Shown here one piece after another: positions 27,318 to 35,534 of a DNA stretch of 64,000 nt. The position numbers and the translations under genes were made by a program. Positions within the stretch are counted from its first letter, which is position 1. The number at the start of each line of letters is the position of its first letter. Location of the stretch: assembly GCA_023229465.1 (NCBI GenBank), contig JALNZE010000007.1, forward strand, positions 62,001 through 126,000, given 5' to 3'. This DNA is from Chitinophagaceae bacterium. Its GTDB lineage: Bacteria; Bacteroidota; Bacteroidia; Chitinophagales; Chitinophagaceae. The notes under the pieces are model-generated. The model saw only the letters and a list, made by a program, of their open reading frames with translations, was not told where the DNA came from and made no database searches.

Positions 27318-30116
27318 CTAATTAAAGAGGTTGACAGGCAAAACCAGCTCCCAAACATTGGGTTGGGTAGTTCCGCGAAACTCCTTATTTATCAGTTTAC
27401 TATACCTGATTCCAAAAGTAATGGGCTGCTGGTTCCACCAGCGGGTATCAAAAAATAACTCTGTGCCGATAGTTTGAAAGGGATACGTTACTCCTGTTCT
27501 GAGGCTTTTGCCCCGGGTATAGTCGAAAAAAAGGTTTGTCCGTATCCGCAGAAAATAAACAAGGTTTCCAAATCCCCAGTCAGGGTATGCCAGTGGCAAA
27601 TGATAGTTAACCCCTATTTTCCACATTCTTGGAAAGTCTACAGCCCGGTATCCCCTTGCAAAAGGGAAATTATTGGGGAAAAGGTATTGTTGCATCGTAT
27701 CCCTGCTTTGATAGGCAGCTGTAATCACCAGGCTATGGTTGGTACTGAAACCGGGCAGGTATACCGAACCACTGGTCAGAAACTGGTTGGCAGTATATTG
27801 ATTGAGTATGCCCTTATATTGCAATAACAGGTTCTGTGCCCAATGCGGATAGATATGCTGCTTTGCTTTTTGAACTTGTTGTGCATACGATAAACGCGTG
27901 TGCAGGAAAGAAAAATTCTTATTAGAAAATATTTTTTCAGCTAATCCTGTCCAGTTTATTTTTTCCATATTATACGTGGAAGACAGGGTGAGATAGCGGT
28001 ATTGTTTTCCGCCGGAAAAATTCAGGGGTAATTGCAAGCCGGCATGCCCAACCAGTTCATTCCAGTGTAGCGTAGTATCTTTAGAAAGAACCCCGCTTCT
28101 TTGCCAGTTCTGGCTGATACCAAACAAGGGCTGTACATAGCTTCCCCCAAAAATTCCCTGGTATCCTATTTTATGACTCCCTTCATTCTGTTGATAGGTA
28201 TAGGCAATTTCTGATTGAAAAGTATTCAGGATATTCTGCCCATATAAGGTAAGTGAATACTCAGGCAGCTCATAGAAAGGGCGGAAACTATGAATATTCA
28301 GTAAGTGAAATGATTTGGAATAGTTACTTACAGGATAAGTATGCGCAGTTAAATTATTCAGCATTTGCTGATCCGGTCTTTGATACACTCCGCCAACTGT
28401 ATTATCTGCCGGTGCATCTGATATGGCCACCTTTTCCCATTTTGATTGAAACCGGCCCAGGCGATATCCATCAGCGGTAAAAACAGCGCCTACTACTGTA
28501 TTGCCTGACTGTAGTATGGCCTGGTATATACCTGTAGAATAGTTAGCCAGCTGGTAAGGGCCATTGGGTTCTACCCCATCAATGATAGCCCATACTTCGT
28601 CTCTGCCTTTGTAAGTAGTCGTAAATAATACTGTATCACCCTGTACCTGTAAGAACCCGATAATACGGTTACGGTAGGGCATGATTTCTTTTATTTCTCC
28701 CCCTGTAACCGCCTGTTTTTTAATCGCCATTTCTCCATTTCCTTTTCGTGAAATCCAATACAGGTTTTCATCATGGGCAGAAAATTTCGGGTAGGCATAT
28801 ACCGCGTCTGCTTCTTTAACGGTTCGAATCAAGGTACCCTTCGCCACATTTAGTAAAAGTAAAAATGCGGAATCCCGCTGCGTCATAACAGTAGCCAGTT
28901 TTTCTCCATCTGATGAAATATCGGGCGAAAAAAAACGGGTATGTGAGAAGATGGTTTTTTCCTCTCCGGTTTTACAATCTAATAATTTAATCGACTGATA
29001 TTCCCTGTTGCCCCATCTTGCATCCGGTTCATAAGCGGCGTAAACAATCCGCTCATTTTTATAAGCGTAATAATCATCAGTAGCAATATCCTTCACGGCC
29101 AGTTTTTCTACTGATCCGTTTGTGTGTAACTTATAAAAGGAAGGAATTTCTTTGTAAGATGATTTTAAAACCACCAAAGCCCCATCAGCCGCCAGATATG
29201 GGTATTTGTAACTGATCACGTTATTTTTTTCGGTTTGTGTAAGCCAGTCTGTTTTTTCATTCGCCGCTAACTTCCATTGCGATTGGTAAAATAACATGGC
29301 CTCATTTACAAACTGATCAAATGGTATTCCAATATTTTTTTTAACAGATCCCTGGAAAGGATAGAAAAGGGGTTTGAACCTTACCGCGTCGTCAGTAACC
29401 TTTCGCCAGATATCTTCTCCATATTTTTTTCTCCCATATGCAACCAGCAAATACCCCAGTTCATAATGATTGGGTACATAGTTTTGCAGTGACCCATTGC
29501 GTAGTTTCATATAACTGAATTGCCGGTTGGCAATGAACAGAGACTGATAGCTACTCATAAACAGTGGCAGTGTTCCTCTACCCTGTGTGGTTAATTTGGT
29601 TTCATTGAAAACAGCATCTCCTTCAAAAAACCAATCTGGTATCGCGGCTGCATTGGCAACGGCCTGGCCCTGTTCACCCAAAATAAAAGAAGCAACCTTT
29701 GATAGTCCTTTATTAAAATTGCTATACTGCTGCACATGCCTGAATTCATGAACTGCCAGGTTATCCGTCCAACGAACAGCACCCAGGGTGAAAGCATCCT
29801 GGAGTGGGGTAAGATATAATTCACTTCGGTAGGGAGCAAGGCCCACATAGGCATTGGAAAACAGGGTTTGGTTCTGCAGCACCATATTTATTTTGCGAAT
29901 ATTATCGCCGATGGAATGGGCATATTGTTTCTGTAACTGATGAATAATGGTTGCGATTCGTTGCGCCTGTACATCCCATCCTTTGGGAAAGATAACCCTT
30001 ACTGTATCTGTATTAACCTGCTGCCATTTTACAGATGGGGGATTGCCCCCGAATGGCTGTGCGGATGAAAAGTGAAAAATGAAAAGTGAAAAGTAACCTA
30101 TGATAACACCCTTCAT
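27318..30116 (-). CDS. Secreted HExxH (peptidase MA-like) protein with beta-propeller and outer-membrane barrel-like C-terminus
   Basis: A 932-residue exported protein. Residues 1-19 are a signal peptide (MKGVIIGYFSLFIFHFSSA). Residues ~35-300 look like a gluzincin metallopeptidase domain: HEFRH at 123-127 and a downstream Glu165 in DWFFEGDAVFNE, the usual HExxH plus glutamate arrangement. Residues ~300-600 are propeller-like (FFSPDISSDGEKLATVM, AYPKFSAHDENLYWISR). The last ~300 residues alternate as amphipathic strands with many aromatics and end in Phe-Asn, like an outer-membrane barrel. A surface metalloprotease is inferred; no assigned family member is recalled. The DNA encoding the signal peptide is made of tandem repeat words. 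It is followed by infA on the same strand. Confidence 0.7.
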   Translation of the reverse strand: MKGVIIGYFSLFIFHFSSAQPFGGNPPSVKWQQVNTDTVRVIFPKGWDVQAQRIATIIHQLQKQYAHSIGDNIRKINMVLQNQTLFSNAYVGLAPYRSELYLTPLQDAFTLGAVRWTDNLAVHEFRHVQQYSNFNKGLSKVASFILGEQGQAVANAAAIPDWFFEGDAVFNETKLTTQGRGTLPLFMSSYQSLFIANRQFSYMKLRNGSLQNYVPNHYELGYLLVAYGRKKYGEDIWRKVTDDAVRFKPLFYPFQGSVKKNIGIPFDQFVNEAMLFYQSQWKLAANEKTDWLTQTEKNNVISYKYPYLAADGALVVLKSSYKEIPSFYKLHTNGSVEKLAVKDIATDDYYAYKNERIVYAAYEPDARWGNREYQSIKLLDCKTGEEKTIFSHTRFFSPDISSDGEKLATVMTQRDSAFLLLLNVAKGTLIRTVKEADAVYAYPKFSAHDENLYWISRKGNGEMAIKKQAVTGGEIKEIMPYRNRIIGFLQVQGDTVLFTTTYKGRDEVWAIIDGVEPNGPYQLANYSTGIYQAILQSGNTVVGAVFTADGYRLGRFQSKWEKVAISDAPADNTVGGVYQRPDQQMLNNLTAHTYPVSNYSKSFHLLNIHSFRPFYELPEYSLTLYGQNILNTFQSEIAYTYQQNEGSHKIGYQGIFGGSYVQPLFGISQNWQRSGVLSKDTTLHWNELVGHAGLQLPLNFSGGKQYRYLTLSSTYNMEKINWTGLAEKIFSNKNFSFLHTRLSYAQQVQKAKQHIYPHWAQNLLLQYKGILNQYTANQFLTSGSVYLPGFSTNHSLVITAAYQSRDTMQQYLFPNNFPFARGYRAVDFPRMWKIGVNYHLPLAYPDWGFGNLVYFLRIRTNLFFDYTRGKSLRTGVTYPFQTIGTELFFDTRWWNQQPITFGIRYSKLINKEFRGTTQPNVWELVLPVNLFN
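30065..30094. repeat. GTGAAAA word repeat inside a signal-peptide coding region
   Basis: The stretch ATGAAAAGTGAAAAATGAAA, continuing AGTGAAAAGT, lies within codons about 8-18 of the 27318-30116 gene, read on the other strand as FSLFIFHF. A related word, AAGTGAAAAGT, forms the phoH terminator stem at 58561. Confidence 0.75.
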
Positions 30117-30170
30117 CAGCAGAATTTTATTTTGAAGATAGCGCTTTTATATAGTCGGCTATTTAACCAA

Positions 30171-30575
30171 TTATATAGGTTCATTAGTAAGATGAACCTT
30201 GGTCATATCCAGGTATTGGTTCTGTAACTGATGGATAAAATGTATATCCGGATTGTGCCTTCTGTCTTCACGATACCATATCTCCATTTTTGAAAAATCG
30301 CCCGCGATGGGAGTTACTAACCGGAATGAGCCTTTTGAATACTTAACAGATCCATCTTCATTCGCCTGTTTATGAAAATGAAGCTTCAGCAATGATGCTT
30401 CATTTAACGCAAGAGGAAACAAATGTTCCGGCGCGAACCAGAACTCCTGCACTTCTGTTTCCACACAAACCTGTTTTTCATCTCCATTTAAGTTAACGAC
30501 TTCCCCTTCCCAGGTTTTTCCTTCATACTCCGCTTTCAGATAGTCGCCGATCCTGATCTCGTGGTATTTAATCAT
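30171..30575 (-). CDS. Conserved-looking hypothetical protein
   Basis: A 134-residue soluble protein with no signal peptide or membrane segment. The N-terminal ~70 residues look like a small beta-barrel (IRIGDYLKAEYEGKTWEGEV), and FWFAPEHLFPLALNEASLL, then GSFRLVTPIAGDF, follow. The pattern of a ligand or RNA-binding barrel is only an impression; no family was recognised. It lies between a helicase gene and the HExxH protein gene on the same strand, with 66 and 54 base gaps, so the three may be co-transcribed. Confidence 0.7.
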   Translation of the reverse strand: MIKYHEIRIGDYLKAEYEGKTWEGEVVNLNGDEKQVCVETEVQEFWFAPEHLFPLALNEASLLKLHFHKQANEDGSVKYSKGSFRLVTPIAGDFSKMEIWYREDRRHNPDIHFIHQLQNQYLDMTKVHLTNEPI

Positions 30576-30641
30576 ATGGCTATGGTTTTTAGAAGGATAA
30601 GTTAGGCTATTTTTCTAAAAAAGAGAAAAAGAGATCAGGAC

Positions 30642-31964
30642 TTACCTGGCCACAACGATTTTGTATTTGGTACCCTTTATTTTTTCGGACTGTACGAGGG
30701 GTAACAGGGTTTTTATTTTTTGTTTTTTTACGGCTACAAACGCATTATGGTCCTTTACGATAATTAAACCCATATCTGCTTTTTCGAGCTTGCCTTTTTG
30801 AGAGAGGAAGCCCACAATATCTACTTTATTCAGCTTATCTTTTTTACCACCATTAATATAAATCGTAACCCATTCGGCAGGTTTGGGCAGCTTTTGCCCG
30901 GCAGGAACCTCCAATACCGGCGGCCTTTGACTGATATAATAAGGCATTGGCTCATCGTTATGCAGTAAAAGGTAAGCCGTTCCGGAAGCATCCATCCGGG
31001 CTGTGCGCCCATTGCGGTGTGTGAACTCTGTTTCTGTTGAAGGAAGATGGTAGTGCACAATGTGTTTGATCTCGGGAATATCCAGTCCGCGGGCGGCCAG
31101 ATCAGTAGCTACTAAAAAACGTACGCTTCCGTTTCTGAATTGTATCAGTGTCTGCTCACGCTGCATCTGTTCCATACCACCATGAAAAACGGCGTTTTCG
31201 ATCCCCATTTCTTTTAACATGGCACCGGTACGTTCCACGGCATCCCGATGGTTACAAAAGATAAGTACGGGCTCATCCTGAATATAACAAAGCAGATCAA
31301 ATAGCCTGGTAACTTTATCTTTTTCGGTTGATAAAACCAGCTTCAAACTCAGTACCGCGGCCGATTCATGTTTTTCAATAAAATCCAGTACGGTTGCCTT
31401 GCCAATACCTGTAAATTCGGGAATGGGGATGCCGGCAGTAGCTGATACCAATACTCTTTTCCTGATATTAGGTAAGGAGGCGATGATGTATGACATTTCT
31501 TCTTCAAAACCCAGCGACAATGATTTATCAAATTCATCCAGGATTAAAGTGCTGATATTGACAACATCGAATGTGGCTCTTTTTATATGGTCACCAATAC
31601 GACCGGGGGTACCGATCAGTAAGGCAGGGGGCTCGGTAAGATTCTGTATTTCTGTTTGCATATCATGACCGCCGTAGCAACAGCTCACTTTAAAGCCAGT
31701 GGCCATTTTTTTCCATACCTGTTCTATTTGAATTGCCAGTTCACGGGAAGGAACCAGTATCAGGCATTGAACGCCCCTGGTATCTTCTTTTAGTAACTGC
31801 CATACGGGTAATAAAAAACCAAGTGTTTTACCAGAACCGGTAGGTGATAGTAACAGGATATCATTATCAGACAGGATAGCAGCCGAAGCAGCTTCCTGCA
31901 TCCGGTTAAGGGATGTAATGGAAAAATGAGAGAGGGTGGTCGAAAGACGTTCATTCAATTGCAT
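30642..31964 (-). CDS. DEAD-box-type ATP-dependent RNA helicase
   Basis: A 440-residue RNA helicase. The ATG at 31964 is chosen; a TTG two codons upstream is possible but overlaps a -7 promoter box. Motifs in order: Q motif (FSITSLNRMQ), Walker A (SPTGSGKT), Ia (PSRELAIQ), II (LILDEFDKS), III (SAT), IV (VLIFCNHRDA), V (LVATDLAARGLDIP), VI (HRNGRTARM). Motif II reads Asp-Glu-Phe-Asp in place of DEAD. The C-terminal ~75 residues (GKKDKLNKVDIVGFLSQKG) resemble the RNA-binding domain of DbpA-type helicases, which act in 50S assembly. Target RNA is unproven. Confidence 0.92.
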   Translation of the reverse strand: MQLNERLSTTLSHFSITSLNRMQEAASAAILSDNDILLLSPTGSGKTLGFLLPVWQLLKEDTRGVQCLILVPSRELAIQIEQVWKKMATGFKVSCCYGGHDMQTEIQNLTEPPALLIGTPGRIGDHIKRATFDVVNISTLILDEFDKSLSLGFEEEMSYIIASLPNIRKRVLVSATAGIPIPEFTGIGKATVLDFIEKHESAAVLSLKLVLSTEKDKVTRLFDLLCYIQDEPVLIFCNHRDAVERTGAMLKEMGIENAVFHGGMEQMQREQTLIQFRNGSVRFLVATDLAARGLDIPEIKHIVHYHLPSTETEFTHRNGRTARMDASGTAYLLLHNDEPMPYYISQRPPVLEVPAGQKLPKPAEWVTIYINGGKKDKLNKVDIVGFLSQKGKLEKADMGLIIVKDHNAFVAVKKQKIKTLLPLVQSEKIKGTKYKIVVAR

Positions 31965-31967
31965 TGG

Positions 31968-31975
31968 CAAAGGTA
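31968..31975 (-). promoter_or_regulatory. -7 box adjoining the helicase start codon
   Basis: On the minus strand it reads TACCTTTG, a perfect TAnnTTTG match, only three bases before the ATG at 31964. Transcription would begin at or within a base or two of the start codon, giving a leaderless mRNA. No clear -33 element (CTG instead of TTG at the right distance). Confidence 0.4.
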
Positions 31976-32041
31976 ACTTTTTTTATTCAGGCAGGGGTCT
32001 TGCTGAGCAGAGTCATAAAGTAAAGCATAACAGCACATTTT

Positions 32042-32068
32042 AATATCGAACAAGGAATATCGAATGAA
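32042..32068. repeat. AATATCGAA word repeat
   Basis: AATATCGAACAAGGAATATC, continuing GAATGAAG, contains two copies of the word AATATCGAA in the helicase-miaE divergent gap. I recall similar words from other Bacteroidota gaps but cannot cite a source. Confidence 0.55.
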
Positions 32069-32108
32069 GATGTGAAATACAATCAAGATATTTACAAAGT
32101 AAAATTCG

Positions 32109-32131
32109 ACAAACTCCTAACTCCTAACTCC
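32109..32131. repeat. AACTCCT tandem repeat upstream of miaE
   Basis: Three tandem copies of the 7-mer AACTCCT/AACTCCC end two bases before the miaE ATG. The T/C-rich words occupy the position of the ribosome binding region, where no Shine-Dalgarno sequence is present. Confidence 0.65.
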
Positions 32132-32132
32132 C

Positions 32133-32741
32133 ATGCCCCTCTCCGAACATACCAAAAACATCCTCGGCCTGCAACTGCCAACTGATCCGAGATGGGTTGA
32201 CCTGGCGGGAATTTCGCTGGAAGCCATTCTTACTGACCATGCCTATTGTGAGCAAAAAGCAGCAACCACCTGCATTACCCTGATACAGCGGTATTCTGAT
32301 AAAGTAAAACTGGTGTATGAGCTGGCGCCCATTGTTGCTGAGGAATGGGGGCATTTCAGGCTGGTACTGAATGAACTGAAAAAACGAAAACTAACACTGG
32401 GTAAGCAACGGAAAGATGCTTATGTAAATAAATTGATAGCGTTTCAGAAAAAAGGGGGTAGTCCGGAAGACCGTTTACTGGATCATTTATTAACCATGGC
32501 TTTGATTGAAGCAAGAAGTTGCGAGCGTTTTAAAAGATTAAGTGAGGGTTTACCCGATGCTTATCTGCAAAATTTTTATCGCCGCTTTATGGAAAGTGAG
32601 GCGGGGCATTATACGCTGTTTATCAACCTGGCCGAAACCTACCTTGGAAAAACCAAAGTAAAGAAGCGCTGGAAAGAATGGCTGGCCCATGAAACAGAGA
32701 TCATGAAAGAGATTGAGGTTAGGGGCGACAGGATACATTAA
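32133..32741 (+). CDS. miaE: tRNA-(ms2io6A)-hydroxylase MiaE
   Basis: A non-heme diiron monooxygenase that hydroxylates the prenyl group of ms2i6A at position 37 of some tRNAs. It has 202 residues in a four-helix ferritin-like bundle. Metal ligands are visible as Glu40 (HAYCEQKA), Glu71 and His74 (EEWGHF), Glu126 or Glu131 (LIEARSCERF), and Glu156 with His159 (SEAGHYTLF). The N-terminus LQLPTDPRWVDLA is typical. The length fits the family. It is transcribed divergently from the helicase and converges on the GSCFA gene. Confidence 0.93.
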   Translation: MPLSEHTKNILGLQLPTDPRWVDLAGISLEAILTDHAYCEQKAATTCITLIQRYSDKVKLVYELAPIVAEEWGHFRLVLNELKKRKLTLGKQRKDAYVNKLIAFQKKGGSPEDRLLDHLLTMALIEARSCERFKRLSEGLPDAYLQNFYRRFMESEAGHYTLFINLAETYLGKTKVKKRWKEWLAHETEIMKEIEVRGDRIH

Positions 32742-32779
32742 TCACTACCCGGAAAAATAAAACATTCTGCAAAACAGGC

Positions 32780-33775
32780 TTACCCTTTTTCAAAATACGA
32801 GATTTCATTTTCCAAATCCAGGTAGGGATGTTTCTCTTTCAGCAGCCTAGCTTTTGTTTGATAAGATGACAGGAAATGCCGGTGCTGCGTGGTGGAAGGA
32901 TTAAAAGGTTTATGCTGACAGGCCAGATTGATTTCCGCGATCTCTTTCATTAATGACCTGGTTTCTTCGTTCATACAGGCTTCTGTAAATTTTTCCCAAA
33001 CATATTGGGTAGCCTGGTAATTGGGATGTACAAGGTCCTCTGCATAAAAACGATAATCGCGCAGATCATCTATTACCAATTCATAGGCAGGAAAATAATA
33101 GGTTTGCCTGGTCTGCTCTACCAACTGGTGTACCGCCTGTATCAACACGGCTTTGCTGCGATTATTATCAATCATTCCTTCACGCAAATGCCTGACCGGA
33201 CTGATGGTAAAGATTACCTGCAAACGCGGATTGAACAGCGTAAGCTGTTGTAGCATAGCATTTATTATTTCAAAAGTTTCGGTAGCGGTCATTAATCGCC
33301 TGGCAAACCAATTAGCGGGCGCTTTGTGGTTATTGGCCGCTGTACTACCCTCTTCTGCAATGGCTGCCTGATCCGTTAAAGTATAGACCCAGGCAGAACC
33401 TAAAGTGATCAGCAGGTAGTCGGCCTGTTTCAGGTAAGCATGCGCATTGGCTGTGGAGGCGTTTATCTTCGCAACACAATCTTCCGCGGTGATGCCTGAG
33501 AAACGGCTATGGTGTTTCCAGCTATGCCAGGTTTCATTGTGTTGAAAAACATCGGTTACGGTTATTTGCCGGTTGTTGATATAACTATGTATGGCTTCTG
33601 CCACACTTACCGGATTAAACAGGATACCATTTGGATTTTCGAGTGTTGTAAACTTATGCCGGCGCAGCTTCTCCCCTATATTTTCCGTAAAGCAGGAACC
33701 CATCAGCAGTAATGTATGCCGGTGATGGATGGGGGTGATTATTTTTTTGATGTCGAATTCTAAATGAAATTTCAT
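32780..33775 (-). CDS. GSCFA domain-containing protein (SGNH hydrolase-like)
   Basis: A 331-residue protein with the namesake segment GSCFTENIGEKL (26-37), then NPNGILFNPVSVAEAI. The fold is SGNH-hydrolase-like: GSCF takes the position of the nucleophile block, ITLGSAWVY is near residue 125, and FTISPVRHLREG and DDLRDYRFYAEDLVHPN follow, the last likely containing the catalytic Asp/His. No signal peptide is seen. The substrate of the family is not established. It is the last gene of a likely operon (membrane protein, NUDIX, rlmB, HMG-CoA lyase-like, GSCFA), 56 bases after the lyase. Confidence 0.9.
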   Translation of the reverse strand: MKFHLEFDIKKIITPIHHRHTLLLMGSCFTENIGEKLRRHKFTTLENPNGILFNPVSVAEAIHSYINNRQITVTDVFQHNETWHSWKHHSRFSGITAEDCVAKINASTANAHAYLKQADYLLITLGSAWVYTLTDQAAIAEEGSTAANNHKAPANWFARRLMTATETFEIINAMLQQLTLFNPRLQVIFTISPVRHLREGMIDNNRSKAVLIQAVHQLVEQTRQTYYFPAYELVIDDLRDYRFYAEDLVHPNYQATQYVWEKFTEACMNEETRSLMKEIAEINLACQHKPFNPSTTQHRHFLSSYQTKARLLKEKHPYLDLENEISYFEKG

Positions 33776-33831
33776 GTGACCATTTTATTTTTTTTTGCCA
33801 CCAAGGCTCAAAGGAGCACAAAGAAAACAAT

Positions 33832-34731
33832 TTAGATAAATATTTCATCCGCCAACTGAAGGCTCTCTGATAATGCATCTTTGCTGAGCCCCAGTAACAA
33901 ACCTTTTTCTTCCAGATAGGGAATCAGTAATGCTGTATCCATATTACCCACCAGTTCGTTCTGTGCCATGGGGCAACCGCCGATACCTTTCAGTGCCCCG
34001 TCAAATCTTTGGCAGCCCGCAGCTAAAGCAGCATCCACTTTTAATTTCCAGTCAGAAGCGGTTGAATGCAAATGTACCCCAACGGTAACTGCTGGATACC
34101 GGGGAATTAAAGTACTGAGCGCCCATTGAATCTGTTCCGGTGTGGCCATTCCTACCGTATCTGCCAACGATAGAATTTTTATTTCTCTCTTCACCATTTC
34201 ATTGGCCCAGTGCAACAATATTTCTTCATTGTAGCTATCTCCATAAGGATTTCCAAAGCCCATACTCAGGTATACAACCAATTGCTTATTATGCTTAATG
34301 CATAGCTCCTGTATCGCTTCTACCCGTTTCAGACTTTCTTCCATACCGCTGTTGGTATTGCGCAGTTGAAAAGTGGGTGATATTGAAAATGGAAAACCGA
34401 GATAACTGATTTCATCATACACTATAGCTTCCTCTGCACCCCGTAAATTGGCAACAATGGCGAGCAGTTTTGTGTGGCTGTTGGTTATATCCAGTTTTCC
34501 TATCACCTCTTTGGTATCAGCCATTTGCGGAATGGCTTTTGGCGAAACAAAACTGCCAAAATCAAGGGTATCAAAGCCAACTTTTAATAAGGCATTGATG
34601 TATTTTATTTTTTGAATAGTAGGAATAAACGTACGCCAGCCCTGCATCGCATCGCGGGGGCATTCTACGAGGGTGAGGGGTGAATCGTGAGACGTGAGTC
34701 GTGAGTCGTGCGTATGATCGCCCATATTCAT
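33832..34731 (-). CDS. Hydroxymethylglutaryl-CoA lyase-type aldolase
   Basis: A TIM-barrel lyase that cleaves HMG-CoA to acetyl-CoA and acetoacetate, the last step of leucine breakdown. Residue signatures are VECPRDAMQGW with the catalytic Arg and Asp, KVGFDTLDFGSFVS, LSMGFGNPYGD, LADTVGMATPEQI, GVHLHSTASDW (metal-binding His-x-His) and FDGALKGIGGCPMA with the catalytic Cys. It is about 299 residues from the ATG at 34731; another ATG is at 34725. The first ~20 residues are an extension encoded by repeat words (THDSRLTSHDSPLT), absent from the usual family N-terminus. It is downstream of rlmB. Confidence 0.92.
   Translation of the reverse strand: MNMGDHTHDSRLTSHDSPLTLVECPRDAMQGWRTFIPTIQKIKYINALLKVGFDTLDFGSFVSPKAIPQMADTKEVIGKLDITNSHTKLLAIVANLRGAEEAIVYDEISYLGFPFSISPTFQLRNTNSGMEESLKRVEAIQELCIKHNKQLVVYLSMGFGNPYGDSYNEEILLHWANEMVKREIKILSLADTVGMATPEQIQWALSTLIPRYPAVTVGVHLHSTASDWKLKVDAALAAGCQRFDGALKGIGGCPMAQNELVGNMDTALLIPYLEEKGLLLGLSKDALSESLQLADEIFI
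34682..34712. repeat. GTGAGTCGT word repeat inside the 5' end of the lyase gene
   Basis: GAATCGTGAGACGTGAGTCG, continuing TGAGTCGTGCG, is three to four copies of the 9-mer GTGAGTCGT. It is translated on the minus strand as THDSRLTSHDS. The same theme occurs in the rpsD-rpoA gap at 24984-25043. Confidence 0.75.
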
Positions 34732-34734
34732 TAC

Positions 34735-34772
34735 CAATTAGTAATCCAATAAACTAATAAACCAGTAAACCA
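34735..34772. repeat. AATAAACC word repeat, rlmB-lyase gap
   Basis: Imperfect tandem words, CCAATAAACTAATAAACCAG then TAAACCAATT, fill the gap between rlmB and the lyase. Together with the GTGAGTCGT repeat they make an almost continuous repeat region of about 90 bases. Confidence 0.6.
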
Positions 34773-34776
34773 ATTC

Positions 34777-35523
34777 CTACTTACCCATCCTATGCTTTAA
34801 TGCTTCATACAAGATAATCCCGGAAGCAACAGAAACATTGAATGAATCAAAGCCGCCTGCCATAGGTATTTTAAAAAAATGATCGGCGGCTTTGGCCAGA
34901 TGGGGTTGAACGCCTTTTCCTTCATCGCCTAAAATAATACAACAGGGATCCTCAAAGGGTAGTTCAAACACATTTTCTGTGGCACGCATTTCACTGGTAA
35001 ATACTTTAATGCCATTGAGGTGAAGGTCATCCACTGCTTTCAATAAACTATTTACCCGGCAAACATGAATCAATTCCAGTGCGCCCGCGCTGCTTTTCAT
35101 AGCTTCTTCATTTAAGGCGCCCACGCCTTTGTCTGGAATGATCAAAGCCTGTGCGCCGCAACATACCGCGCTTCTGGCAATGGCTCCGATATTACGAACA
35201 TCAGTAACACCATCCAACATTAGAAATAAAGGAAGCTCTCCATTCGAAACCACATGGTCGATTACCTGTTGCAAATCCATATAGGCCACTCTCGCAACAA
35301 TGGCAAGTACCCCCTGGTGGTTTGCTTTGGTCATCCCATTCAGTTTTTCAACGGGCACTACCTGGATTGGGATATTTTTTTCTCGGGATAGCTGCCGAAT
35401 GGTATTGATGATATCACCAACGGTATTTTTCTGGAGCAGGATTTTATCAATTGATTTTCCTGATTGCAGGGCCTCTACCAGTGGCTGACGACCTATAATA
35501 AGTGAACTTTGTTTAAGAGACAT
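34777..35523 (-). CDS. rlmB: 23S rRNA (guanosine-2'-O-)-methyltransferase RlmB-type (TrmH/SPOUT)
   Basis: A SPOUT methyltransferase predicted to 2'-O-methylate a 23S rRNA guanosine (G2251 in E. coli) using SAM. It has 248 residues. The ATG at 35523 is used; a TTG two codons upstream overlaps a -7 box. The N-terminal substrate-binding domain begins LIIGRQPLVEALQSGK. The knot domain has FLMLDGVTDVRNIGAIARSA, CCIILGDEGKG and IPMAGGFDSFNVSVASGI, the three SPOUT motifs. TrmH family is certain; RlmB is the best fit by N-terminal domain, while other family members remain possible. It is 11 bases downstream of the NUDIX gene. Confidence 0.9.
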   Translation of the reverse strand: MSLKQSSLIIGRQPLVEALQSGKSIDKILLQKNTVGDIINTIRQLSREKNIPIQVVPVEKLNGMTKANHQGVLAIVARVAYMDLQQVIDHVVSNGELPLFLMLDGVTDVRNIGAIARSAVCCGAQALIIPDKGVGALNEEAMKSSAGALELIHVCRVNSLLKAVDDLHLNGIKVFTSEMRATENVFELPFEDPCCIILGDEGKGVQPHLAKAADHFFKIPMAGGFDSFNVSVASGIILYEALKHRMGK

Positions 35524-35526
35524 GGG

Positions 35527-35534
35527 CAAATGTA
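35527..35534 (-). promoter_or_regulatory. -7 box adjoining the rlmB start codon
   Basis: On the minus strand it reads TACATTTG, a perfect TAnnTTTG match, three bases before the rlmB ATG. It lies in the short gap after the NUDIX gene and would give a leaderless rlmB transcript. No -33 element was seen, so it may be chance. Confidence 0.3.
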
